NCBI RefSeq assembly: GCF_049651205.1
Contig: NZ_JBASBR010000015.1
Location: forward strand, 62,001-126,000
DNA from: Castellaniella sp049651205
Lineage (GTDB): Bacteria; Pseudomonadota; Gammaproteobacteria; Burkholderiales; Burkholderiaceae_B
Length of the DNA: 64,000 nucleotides
Direction: 5' to 3'
Shown here: piece after piece, positions 54,701 to 61,312 of the stretch
How the letters are laid out: every line of letters begins with the position of its first letter
How positions within the stretch are numbered: the stretch's first letter is position 1
Program-made: the position numbers and the translations under genes
Notes under the pieces: model-generated
What the model was told of the DNA's origin: nothing
What the model saw: only the letters and a program-made list of their open reading frames with translations
Database searches by the model: none

Positions 54701-55490
54701 AGTGATACTCAAACTGCCCGCGGGGTGTCTGCAGCGTATGCAGCAGCCGGCGGCCCATTATGGCCCGGTAGCCCAGCTGCAAGACCACTGGCCCCCTGCG
54801 GATCTGGGTGATCAGCCCCTGTGTCTCGGGCGTACGCCCATACTGGATGTGTGTGGTGGCCTGGCCCGGGTGCACCCAGGCAATCAGGCGGCCCGCCTGG
54901 TCAAACGCCAGGCGCTGGCCTTCAGGGGATAACCATAGGTGTGTGCTGCCTGGGGCCAATGGAGGTGGGCGCCCGCCCTGTGCAAGCGGCCGCTGGCGGC
55001 TTTCCTGGGCGCGCCAGCGAGCAGCAGACATCACGTACCCTGTCAGGGCCTGCCGTGCCTGGCCGTTTGCGTCAAAGTAGACAGTACGGCCATCGGCCAG
55101 GTGCAAGCGCCAACCTGTGCCCTCGCGTTGAAGCCGTGCGTCGTAATCGGTGTGCCAGCCGTCCCCCCAGGGCCCTGCGTATGTAGACCCTGATCGGTAG
55201 TAGCGGCGAAAGCCTGGCTGGCGTTTATCCAGGCTTTCGGGCAAATCGATGGCCTGCAGGTATTTTTCACCGCTCAGGCGATGCACAGGGTTGCTGATGC
55301 CGGTGTCCAGATCGGGCTCGCGCACGGGCCCCAGCGGAGTTTGTGCCCCACAGGGGGGCAGTTCGCCTGGCGGGGTGTCGGGGGCGGGACAGATCAGCGC
55401 GGGGTTGGCCTGGCACATGCCGGCCACAGCCAGCAGGCAGCCTGGCAAAAACATGCGCCATCCCTTGGTTTGCCCTAGGCCTGTCACCAT
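51732..55490 (-). CDS. Exported RHS-repeat protein with C-terminal DUF2235 lipase domain
   Basis: A 1252-residue protein. Residues 1-28 resemble a Sec signal peptide (MFLPGCLLAVAGMCQA, cleavage near residue 28). Residues about 60-910 are RHS/YD-type repeats (YDALGRV, FDAKGRPQ, YNPAGQRV, YNARGQQI) ending with the core-closing motif DPLGL at 914-918. A DUF2235/Tle1-like hydrolase follows directly: FDGT at 923-926, nucleophile S1003 in GYSRGA, D1048 in LFDTVAQ, H1109/D1111 in HADIGGG. This resembles a polymorphic toxin with phospholipase activity. No PAAR, VgrG or evident immunity gene is adjacent. ATG 55490 has AAGGGG upstream; a TTG lies six codons earlier. Confidence 0.88.
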   Translation of the reverse strand: MVTGLGQTKGWRMFLPGCLLAVAGMCQANPALICPAPDTPPGELPPCGAQTPLGPVREPDLDTGISNPVHRLSGEKYLQAIDLPESLDKRQPGFRRYYRSGSTYAGPWGDGWHTDYDARLQREGTGWRLHLADGRTVYFDANGQARQALTGYVMSAARWRAQESRQRPLAQGGRPPPLAPGSTHLWLSPEGQRLAFDQAGRLIAWVHPGQATTHIQYGRTPETQGLITQIRRGPVVLQLGYRAIMGRRLLHTLQTPRGQFEYHYAPAPITPPVAPAQAVESLPAPLVPTDHADTGTSAQSVVMHLQRVRRPDGMQRHYHYEAAHQGGHVRAITGISLATPQGRRWRARSWSYDALGRVTRAVSGPHSQAPNALAIKETLARARQAEGSVRRDAAGRLSALAGLEIHRHPSGQIRTLIQHEGLWPGLQLHYNPQGMLDSWFSTLGGHTQWLFDAKGRPQGLRQVHGGGQRWQLDAVGRPVQIHYAAPDTPGVSVQLQWRGRQLRRLDHPAEREQRTYNDKGQLVARYLRRPHPTGTSSWQDRFDYNPAGQRVRHHLPEGGALHYRWLANGHLAALTWQSADGRLHPVIDTVAGLAGYRYGNGLQLQAQADARGRTQALLLTQGKQLRWAERRWHDKRGRVSRWQQGVPGAWHIQMFHYDAADRMTGSHTQTPAQPPATDWWAWANDGRLLAHRRLSGPDAPPPDALPAIRRSAAGLPMQLETTVLRYQAQQRLSQVLLPNDPMIRYTYNARGQQIRQQSGMHTIDRQFLENRLVARRIQIPGEAGRPARIRHERYLYAQEAPVGMLQTDEDGHTRLFYVHANLLGAPVLMTDQTASVRWAARYDVLGRAERIAGDLNLPLRLPGQDEDPFTHWHDNGFRTYLPQRGQYLEPDPLGPVPGQQALGYAAQQAMRFRDPLGLILLAFDGTRYGQANQSNVWKLAQSYQDGPRYYHAGPGNNAYLDWDAITAASSGQILRNQWQSLMNALQRAQGSSEPVPIDILGYSRGAALARDMANRIAHQTRNGWFSYDDPLRGTIGLCVDLRFLGLFDTVAQFGLLGAANAGYDLSINNAWSWVAHAVALHELRSLFPLVSAGASGSSNTVEAPFIGAHADIGGGMILDDQGQAMADGDLPDVALNWMRWQALAAMVPLDDLSADDQHVTRPWLHDERIPGARVLGGDRALQDTHGQTLGPQGDDARLGTSQRALFESFIQRTGSWQINAGDRVGVVDMAGYGAWLESALGLAGMGTIPRPP

Positions 55491-55583
55491 CGCAATCCCC
55501 TTGTCCAAGCGGGATATTCTCCTGCTTGGCAGGGCACAGAACTTGGGTTAGTGTATGTTTATGTCCACTGTTGGAAGTCCATG

Positions 55584-55928
55584 ATGCTCATTTTGTTCCA
55601 GTCCCGGTCAGCCGCCGAAGTCCTGATGTTTGCCAAGCACGCCCGTCCCATCCTCGAGGCCGCCGGCAAACAGTTCGACACCCCCGACCTCCCCGAAAGA
55701 GGCGTCATCACGCACGCTCAGCTGGATACCGCCATCGCAGGCATCGAAGCCCTCATTGCTGCCGACAAAAGCCCTGATACGCCCAATTCCGACCACGACG
55801 AGGCCGCCGAGCACCCGATTGCCCAATATGTCGGGATGCACCGCCGTGCCTGGCCCCTGTTGGCCATGCTGCGGCTGGCACGCGAGAAAAGCGAGGACGT
55901 CACCTGGGAACCCGCCCCGATCTGGTAA
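55584..55928 (+). CDS. DUF1840 family protein
   Basis: A 114-residue cytoplasmic protein opening MLILFQSRSAAEVLMFAKHA, the usual start of DUF1840 proteins, with an acidic linker and the C-terminal RRAWPLLAMLRLAREK motif. Function unknown. Two adjacent ATGs (55581, 55584) follow GGAAG; the second matches the family. It is followed 10 bp later by a 105-residue gene, so the two form a small operon divergent from the RHS gene. Confidence 0.85.
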   Translation: MLILFQSRSAAEVLMFAKHARPILEAAGKQFDTPDLPERGVITHAQLDTAIAGIEALIAADKSPDTPNSDHDEAAEHPIAQYVGMHRRAWPLLAMLRLAREKSEDVTWEPAPIW

Positions 55929-55938
55929 GGACAGCACT

Positions 55939-56256
55939 ATGCAGGCTCATGTCATGATTGTGTTTGACGCCCGGCACTCGCTCGAGCTCGACGTCGACGT
56001 TTCGCCTGATGCCGCACAGGCACAGGCGGCTCGCCAGTGGTTCGAGCAACGTTGGGATGCGCTAGGCTGCGAGCCTTTGCGCGTCAGTGGCAAGGTATTG
56101 CTGCTGGACAAAATCCTGGGAGTGGCCGATGCACTGGGCTATCGCAAGCTGTCCAGCCAAACTGAAACCGCCCAGGAGTTTGCCTCCCGGGCGGCGCTGG
56201 CACTCGAAAAACCGCGTGTTACGGTTGATCTTCCCGGCCTGTCCATCGTGTATTGA
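55939..56256 (+). CDS. Hypothetical protein, co-transcribed with DUF1840
   Basis: A 105-residue protein that I do not recognise. It has a beta-rich N terminus (AHVMIVFDARHSLELDVDVS), a central helix (AARQWFEQRWDALG), and a C-terminal helix before VDLPGLSIVY. It has no signal peptide or membrane segment. ATG 55939 is preceded by AAGGA. Tight spacing after the DUF1840 gene suggests a shared role. A hairpin follows at 56269. Confidence 0.75.
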   Translation: MQAHVMIVFDARHSLELDVDVSPDAAQAQAARQWFEQRWDALGCEPLRVSGKVLLLDKILGVADALGYRKLSSQTETAQEFASRAALALEKPRVTVDLPGLSIVY

Positions 56257-56268
56257 GGGGGCCAGGGG

Positions 56269-56301
56269 CCGTGATTCTCGCCGGTTGGGCGGGGATCACG
56301 G
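56269..56301 (+). terminator. Hairpin between the 105-residue gene and leuA
   Basis: A 14-bp stem including two G-U pairs with a 5-nt loop starts 12 bp after the stop codon of the plus-strand gene. The wobble pairs work only in plus-strand RNA, suggesting it belongs to that transcript. There is no U-tract. Confidence 0.55.
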
Positions 56302-56337
56302 CGCTGCCGTGTATGGCTATAAAAGTCTGGCTGAAAG

Positions 56338-58041
56338 TCAGGCAGCCGCTGATACGCGGGCCGGCATTTCCTTGCCGGTGGCTGCATAGCGGTTGACTGC
56401 ACTCAGAATGGCCAGGAAAGACGAGGTCACGATGTCTTCGTGGATGCCTACGCCGTAGCCGCCGGCCTCATCGCCAATCCGGATCTCGACATACGACGCT
56501 GCACGGGTGTCCGTACCGGTGCCGATGGCGTGCTCCTGGTAATCCATCACGCGTGCTTCAATGCCCAGGGCATCCACAAACGCCGAGATTGCACCGTCAC
56601 CACGGCCTGTCAGGTGGCGGGTTTCACCGTCGACCTGGAGTTCGACCTCGATGGCAAACTGCTTCTGACCCGTGGTTTTGGGGCTGCCCGTGATGCGGTG
56701 GCGCACCAGCGACCAGGGCCCGGCCAGCTCCAGGTATTCGCGAGAGAAGATCTCGTACACATCCCTGGGAGTGACTTCGCTGCCGGTTTCATCGGTTACC
56801 CGCTGGATCGCACGGCTGAATTCGATCTGCAGGCGACGCGGCAAGGCCAGGCCGTGCTCGTGCTCGAGCAGGTAAGAGACGCCGCCTTTACCCGACTGAC
56901 TGTTGACACGGATGACGGCATCGTAGCTGCGGCCCAGATCGGCAGGGTCGATCGGCAGGTAGGGCACTTCCCAGACTGCATCGGGTTTCTGGATGGCAAA
57001 ACCTTTTTTGATGGCGTCTTGGTGCGAGCCCGAGAAGGCGGTAAACACCAGATCGCCCACGTACGGGTGGCGCGGGTGCACGGGCAATTGATTGCAGTCT
57101 TCGACGCAACGGCGCACACCGTCGATATCCGAGAAGTCCAGCCCCGGATGGACCCCCTGGGTGTACAGGTTCAGGGCCAATGTCACCAGATCGACGTTGC
57201 CGGTGCGCTCACCATTGCCAAACAGGCAACCTTCGATACGGTCGGCGCCGGCCATCACGGCAAACTCGGCGGCGGCCACAGCGGTGCCGCGGTCGTTGTG
57301 CGGATGCACGCTCAGGACAATGGTGTCGCGCTGCTTGAGGTTGCGGTGCATCCATTCGATCTGATCAGCATACAGATTGGGCGTGGTGGCCTCGATGGTG
57401 GCCGGCAGATTAAGGATGATGCGGTCTTGCACCGTGGGTTGCCAGGTGGACACCACGGCGTCGCATACCTCGAGCGCGAAATCGGGCTCGGTGGTGCTGA
57501 AGACCTCGGGTGAGTACTCGTAGCGCCAGTGGGTTTCGGGGTGATGACTGACGGCTGCCTTGACGGCGCGTGTGCCCTGGACAGCAATTTCGCGAACTTC
57601 GTCGCGGCTCATTTTGAAGACAATCTTGCGAAAAGCCGGGGCACAGGCGTTGTACATGTGCACGATGGCATGCCGGGCGCCTGCCAGGGCTTGTACGGTG
57701 CGCTCGATCAGGTCTTCGCGGGCCTGGGTAAGGCCAATGATGGTGACGTCGTCGGGGATGCGGTTTTCGTCGACCAGCTTGCGGACAAAATCAAAGTCAG
57801 TTTGCGATGCCGAGGGGAAACCCACTTCGATTTCCTTGAAGCCGATCTTGACCAATTGGTCGAAGAACCGCAGCTTGCGATCGACGCTCATGGGTTCGAT
57901 CAGGGCCTGGTTGCCGTCACGCAAGTCGGTGCTCATCCAGATCGGTGGCGTGGTGATGCGGTGGCTGGGCCAGGTGCGCTCGGCGTAGTCGCGCGTAAAC
58001 GGCGCAAACGGGACGTATTTGGAGGCGGGATTTTGAATCAT
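56338..58041 (-). CDS. leuA: 2-isopropylmalate synthase (long type)
   Basis: First committed enzyme of leucine biosynthesis, joining acetyl-CoA and 2-ketoisovalerate. The 567 residues are of the long LeuA2 type. The metal/substrate motif STDLRDGNQAL is at about 37-47, the HxH metal motif at SVHPHNDRGTAVAAAE near 245, GNGERTGNVDLV near 280, and the C-terminal regulatory LeuA-dimer domain from about 430 (ETRHLTGRGDGAISAFVDALG). It is preceded by a leader peptide and terminator, giving attenuation by leucine supply. It stands apart from leuBCD. Confidence 0.95.
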   Translation of the reverse strand: MIQNPASKYVPFAPFTRDYAERTWPSHRITTPPIWMSTDLRDGNQALIEPMSVDRKLRFFDQLVKIGFKEIEVGFPSASQTDFDFVRKLVDENRIPDDVTIIGLTQAREDLIERTVQALAGARHAIVHMYNACAPAFRKIVFKMSRDEVREIAVQGTRAVKAAVSHHPETHWRYEYSPEVFSTTEPDFALEVCDAVVSTWQPTVQDRIILNLPATIEATTPNLYADQIEWMHRNLKQRDTIVLSVHPHNDRGTAVAAAEFAVMAGADRIEGCLFGNGERTGNVDLVTLALNLYTQGVHPGLDFSDIDGVRRCVEDCNQLPVHPRHPYVGDLVFTAFSGSHQDAIKKGFAIQKPDAVWEVPYLPIDPADLGRSYDAVIRVNSQSGKGGVSYLLEHEHGLALPRRLQIEFSRAIQRVTDETGSEVTPRDVYEIFSREYLELAGPWSLVRHRITGSPKTTGQKQFAIEVELQVDGETRHLTGRGDGAISAFVDALGIEARVMDYQEHAIGTGTDTRAASYVEIRIGDEAGGYGVGIHEDIVTSSFLAILSAVNRYAATGKEMPARVSAAA

Positions 58042-58082
58042 GTCGGTAACCTGTCAGGGAAGTGCATCCGGATCACGGATGC

Positions 58083-58136
58083 AAAAAAATCGCGGATGGC
58101 GAAGATGTGGCGAACTGGTTGCCGAACTGCCACGCG
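58083..58136 (-). terminator. Attenuator terminator upstream of leuA
   Basis: On the minus strand an 8-bp stem with a 2-nt bulge (arms 58129-58136 and 58091-58100) is followed at once by ATTTTTTT (T7 at 58083-58089), about 40 bp before leuA. Arms 58147-58154 and 58117-58124 can instead form a perfect 8-bp helix (GGTTGCCG / CGGCAACC) that overlaps the terminator region. Two alternative folds of this kind are the hallmark of transcription attenuation. Confidence 0.7.
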
Positions 58137-58139
58137 GCG

Positions 58140-58280
58140 CTAGGCCCGGCAACCGATCGCTAGAAGTAGTAGGCCCGACAGGGGAAGCGCAAAGGCTGCA
58201 AGTGCAGCCTGGCGCGCGCGCAGCCCGTTGCCGGCAGAGGCCTGCGGCAAAGAGAAGATGGGTGCGCGTGAAGTGTTCAT
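58140..58280 (-). CDS. leuL: leu operon leader peptide
   Basis: A 46-codon frame ending LPLSGLLLLAIGCRA. The four consecutive leucine codons at 58161-58172 are CTA CTA CTT CTA, of which CTA is unusual in this GC-rich genome where CTG dominates. The frame ends 50 bp before a terminator with a T7 run and about 100 bp before leuA. Ribosome stalling at these codons under leucine shortage would favour the alternative RNA fold. No clear ribosome-binding site precedes the ATG, and the start could lie further in. Confidence 0.72.
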   Translation of the reverse strand: MNTSRAPIFSLPQASAGNGLRARQAALAAFALPLSGLLLLAIGCRA

Positions 58281-58350
58281 AGTGTGTAAGTCAAACACAT
58301 TTTTTATGGTTATGCAAGGTTTATGCGGCCAAAGACCGCTATACCGTTGC

Positions 58351-58896
58351 TTAACTGTTGCGCTGGCGAGCGTCTTCGAGGGTGGCCAGCTGCCGTGCGG
58401 CCTGTTGCAGCCGTTGGGATCGGCCCGCATGGATTTCTTGCCGAGCCAGTTGGAGGTCGCCGACGCGCAGGGGCTCGTCGCGCGCCTGCCAGGCCCACAG
58501 CAGAACCTCCAGGGCGGGGGCCGACAATTGCTGTTCGAGCTGCTGAAACGAAGTGTTGTCTACCCATTTTTGACGTGACCGTGCAAGGATGCCGCGCACC
58601 ACCTGGTACACCACCCAGGCCACGATGATCGTGCATAAAATAACCAATGCAACCCAGAAGTACGGGTTGTAACGCTGCAACAAAGCCGTGGCTTCTGCCC
58701 CTACCAGATGGTTTCCGGCATAATCAACGCCGTTTCCAAACGCCAGCAGGCGGTTAAGCAGCTGATACCAGACCAATGCCACCAGCACCACCAGGGCGGC
58801 AGATGCTATCTTGGCGGTGGCAGTCAGCTTCAGCACAATGTGCCGCAGCAGGCTGGCGTCTTGTCGATTGGGGGTTTGGTATGGTTCCTGTGTCAT
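58351..58896 (-). CDS. Hypothetical membrane protein with two transmembrane helices
   Basis: A 181-residue protein with two predicted membrane helices (about 29-48 and 79-101) and a soluble, helical, Gln/Arg-rich C-terminal half (about 110-181, SFQQLEQQLSAPALEVLLWAW...RQLATLEDARQRN). I do not recognise the family. The longer frame to 59157 overlaps rpoN antisense and is rejected. ATG 58896 lies only 18 bp from the divergent rpoN start, so its own promoter must lie inside rpoN. It lies upstream of the leu leader on the same strand. Confidence 0.7.
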   Translation of the reverse strand: MTQEPYQTPNRQDASLLRHIVLKLTATAKIASAALVVLVALVWYQLLNRLLAFGNGVDYAGNHLVGAEATALLQRYNPYFWVALVILCTIIVAWVVYQVVRGILARSRQKWVDNTSFQQLEQQLSAPALEVLLWAWQARDEPLRVGDLQLARQEIHAGRSQRLQQAARQLATLEDARQRNS

Positions 58897-58914
58897 GGCT
58901 TTGATGAGTTGAGT

Positions 58915-60294
58915 ATGCGTACGCAAGCTTCCCTGGAGCTCGGCCAGCACCAGCAATTGACGCTGACCCTGCAACTGCGCCAGGGTCTGAAGTTGTTGCA
59001 GTGCTCGACCCAGGAGCTGGAACAGGAAATCGCGCAGGCGGTGGCGGATAACCCCGTACTGGAGTACACCGAGCCAAGCCAGGAGATCCCGTATCCGGCG
59101 TCTGAGGCACCTGCCCCGGGTGATTCGTCTGCGCAGGCCGAGATGCTGGAGCGTCATTGGGTGCAGCCTGTGCGCCAGGCTGTCACGGATGATATCCCGG
59201 AATCACCCGCCCCGCAGAGCCTCACTGACCATTTATTGCAACAATTGCGCACGACGCAGGCAAGCGGGCGGGATCAGGCACTGGTTGCTGTCCTGATCGG
59301 CGAGCTGGATGCGCATGGCTATCTGCTGTTCGAGCCTGCCAGCCATGCGGGTGCGTTGCCGCCCGACTGGCAGGTGGATGACAGTGAGTGGCAAGCGGCG
59401 CTGCGTTTGCTGCAGTCGTTCGACCCGGTCGGTGTTGGGGCGCGCAGCTTGCCGGAGTGTCTGCAATTGCAGCTGCGTGCACGAGCAGCCGAGTGGCCTG
59501 CGCCGGTGCTGGATTGTGCCTTGCGCCTGACCCAGCATCTGCCCGACTTGGGCGCAGGCCGCTGGGCACGCCTGTGTCAGGCGCTGGCTTGTGATCGGAC
59601 GCATCTGGATGCCGCCCACCACGTGTTGCTGCAGCTGGACCCCCATCCCCTGAGCGCCTGGGACAATGACGCCACCTACTATGTGGTGCCGGATATCTTC
59701 TTTTACCGGGCGGGCACGCGTTGGGTAGCCAGCCTGAATCCGGCTCTCGAAACCCCGCTGCGGATTGATCCCGAGCTGGCGCAGCAGCTGGAGGCGGCAG
59801 GGGGCACGCGGCTGCGCGAGCAGGTTCGCGAAGCCCGGCAATGGCTCCAGCACCTGAACCAGCGGGGGCAAACCATTTTGCGTGTGGCCGATTTCATTGT
59901 CGATCATCAGCAGCCATTTTTTGAGCATGGCGAGTCTGCGATCAAGCCTCTGGTGCTGCGTGAGGTTGCCCAGGCGCTTGAGCTGCATGAATCCACGATT
60001 TCGCGAGCCACCCGCCTGAAATATGCACAAACGCCTTGGGGCGTTGTCGAATTGAAACACTTTTTTGGCACCGCCCTGCAAACCACCTCCGGCGAAGACG
60101 CCTCGGCGCGGGCGATTCAGGCGGTGATGCGGACGCTGCTGGAGGCAGAGCCTGCCGACAAGCCACTGTCGGATATGCGGCTGGCCACCTTGTTGGCCGA
60201 GCAGGGCTTTGTGCTGGCACGCCGCACGGTGGCCAAATACCGTGAGGCCATGGGGGTGCCGGTGGCCAGTGTGCGGAAGGCACAGGCACGATAA
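58915..60294 (+). CDS. rpoN: RNA polymerase sigma-54 factor
   Basis: Sigma-54 for enhancer-dependent promoters. The 459 residues contain region I (LGQHQQLTLTLQLRQGLKLLQCSTQELEQEI positions 9-39, core QQLTLTLQLRQGLKLL), a short acidic region II, the core-binding domain, and region III with the helix-turn-helix and the RpoN box ARRTVAKYRE at 435-444. ATG 58915 is required by region I; the open frame upstream is antisense to another gene. It is on the short side for the family and is not next to lptB, hpf or ptsN, the usual neighbours of rpoN. The promoter probably lies in the divergent gene. Confidence 0.9.
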   Translation: MRTQASLELGQHQQLTLTLQLRQGLKLLQCSTQELEQEIAQAVADNPVLEYTEPSQEIPYPASEAPAPGDSSAQAEMLERHWVQPVRQAVTDDIPESPAPQSLTDHLLQQLRTTQASGRDQALVAVLIGELDAHGYLLFEPASHAGALPPDWQVDDSEWQAALRLLQSFDPVGVGARSLPECLQLQLRARAAEWPAPVLDCALRLTQHLPDLGAGRWARLCQALACDRTHLDAAHHVLLQLDPHPLSAWDNDATYYVVPDIFFYRAGTRWVASLNPALETPLRIDPELAQQLEAAGGTRLREQVREARQWLQHLNQRGQTILRVADFIVDHQQPFFEHGESAIKPLVLREVAQALELHESTISRATRLKYAQTPWGVVELKHFFGTALQTTSGEDASARAIQAVMRTLLEAEPADKPLSDMRLATLLAEQGFVLARRTVAKYREAMGVPVASVRKAQAR

Positions 60295-60316
60295 AAACGA
60301 TTGTGGCAAAAAGTGC

Positions 60317-60358
60317 TTGCCATCAATTTAAAACCAGATGATAATGATTCGCATGTAT
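60317..60358 (+). promoter_or_regulatory. Promoter and Fur-like box of bfd
   Basis: TTGCCA (60317-60322) and GATAAT (60340-60345) are 17 bp apart, a strong sigma-70 promoter. The -10 overlaps GATAATGATTCGCATGTAT (60340-60358), which matches the Fur box GATAATGAT-type consensus in the first half and partly in the second. The predicted transcript start is at about 60351-60353, the bfd ATG itself. Confidence 0.7.
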
Positions 60359-60607
60359 ATTTGTGTATGCAACGCGATCAGCGAGCGCCAGGTGCAAGAG
60401 GCGATTGCCCAAGGGGCGGCAGATCTTGGTGATCTGCAGGCCACGCTGGGTGTAGCGACCTGCTGCGGCCAATGTGCCCAAACGGCTACGGATTACCTGC
60501 CGGGTGGGCGCTATGCCACGGTGACAGCGCCGTCAGCGTCTGTGGCACCCGGTCAGGTGGTGGCAGCGCCCATGCTGGACAGCACCGAGATCCGGCGCGT
60601 CGCCTGA
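60353..60607 (+). CDS. bfd: Bacterioferritin-associated ferredoxin
   Basis: A [2Fe-2S] protein that reduces bacterioferritin to release stored iron. The 84 residues carry the BFD-like fold with ligands C4 and C6 (MYICVCNAIS) and C38 and C41 (CCGQC), with an extra C37. A non-conserved tail of about 30 residues follows. The start is set at the ATG of MYICVC (60353) because the family begins there and the promoter -10 lies over the earlier ATGs. The transcript may be leaderless. bfr follows 153 bp downstream. Confidence 0.9.
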   Translation: MYICVCNAISERQVQEAIAQGAADLGDLQATLGVATCCGQCAQTATDYLPGGRYATVTAPSASVAPGQVVAAPMLDSTEIRRVA

Positions 60608-60719
60608 CGCCGTCTGCGGTTTATCGCCCAGGGGTTTGCTTGCGCCACGCGGCCCGTATACGTGCCGGTGGTGCACCGTACCGTGCCGGCTTGGGGCAAG
60701 CGTGCTAGGCTATGGTTCG

Positions 60720-60741
60720 GTGCCCGTACCGATGCGGGCAC
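60720..60741 (+). promoter_or_regulatory. Hairpin in the bfr leader
   Basis: GTGCCCG / CGGGCAC forms a perfect 7-bp stem with an 8-nt loop, ending about 8 bp before the bfr ribosome-binding site. It could modulate bfr translation or separate it from bfd. Position only; no direct evidence. Confidence 0.35.
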
Positions 60742-60760
60742 TGTCTACCAGGAGCCCAGC

Positions 60761-61225
60761 ATGAAAGGCGACAAGACCGTCATCAAATATCTCAATCAGC
60801 AGCTCAAAAACGAGCTCTCTGCCATCAACCAGTATTTTTTGCATGCCCGCATGATGAAGCATTGGGGCTACGAAAAACTGGGCCAGCACGAATACGATGA
60901 ATCCATCGGCGAGATGAAGCACGCGGATTTGTTGATTCAGCGTATTTTCATGCTGGATGGCTTGCCCAATCTCCAGGATTTGCACAAGTTGCTGATTGGC
61001 GAAACCGTGCCAGAAATCCTGTCATGTGACCTGAAACTCGAATCCGCTGCCCAGGACACCGTCAAAGAGGCCATGAAGTATTGCGAATCCGTGCAGGACT
61101 ACACCTCGCGGGATTTGTTTCAGGTGATTCTGAACGATACCGAAGAGCACATCGACTGGCTGGAAACGCAACTGGGTCTGGTAGAGCAGTTGGGCATCCA
61201 CAACTACCTGCAATCGCAGGTGTAA
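60761..61225 (+). CDS. bfr: Bacterioferritin
   Basis: Haem-containing iron storage protein that forms 24-subunit cages. The 154 residues match E. coli Bfr closely (MKGDKTVIKYLNQQLKNELS). Ferroxidase ligands E18, E51, H54, E94 and H130 are present and M52 is the haem ligand. Position 127, a glutamate ligand in E. coli Bfr, is threonine here within NDTEEHIDWLE, with E128 next to it. ATG 60761 sits behind AGGAG; the open frame extends 33 codons further. It follows bfd and partners with it. Confidence 0.94.
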   Translation: MKGDKTVIKYLNQQLKNELSAINQYFLHARMMKHWGYEKLGQHEYDESIGEMKHADLLIQRIFMLDGLPNLQDLHKLLIGETVPEILSCDLKLESAAQDTVKEAMKYCESVQDYTSRDLFQVILNDTEEHIDWLETQLGLVEQLGIHNYLQSQV

Positions 61226-61268
61226 TCGGGGCCGGGCTGTTGCCACGTGCCTGATACAAGCCGTCAAA

Positions 61269-61286
61269 CAGGGCGATGACGCCCTG
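61269..61286. terminator. Hairpin between bfr and the convergent hypothetical gene
   Basis: CAGGGCG-ATGA-CGCCCTG is a perfect 7-bp stem with a 4-nt loop. On the minus strand it is followed by TTTG. It sits between convergent genes and may end one or both. Confidence 0.5.
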
Positions 61287-61312
61287 CCCGGGGGCTTGGC
61301 TGCCCGCTGGCT

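Noticed and set aside
51732..55490. Classic T6SS PAAR-RHS effector locus
   Set aside because: No PAAR domain, VgrG, DUF4123-type adaptor or small immunity gene was seen; only the RHS shell and lipase domain are supported.
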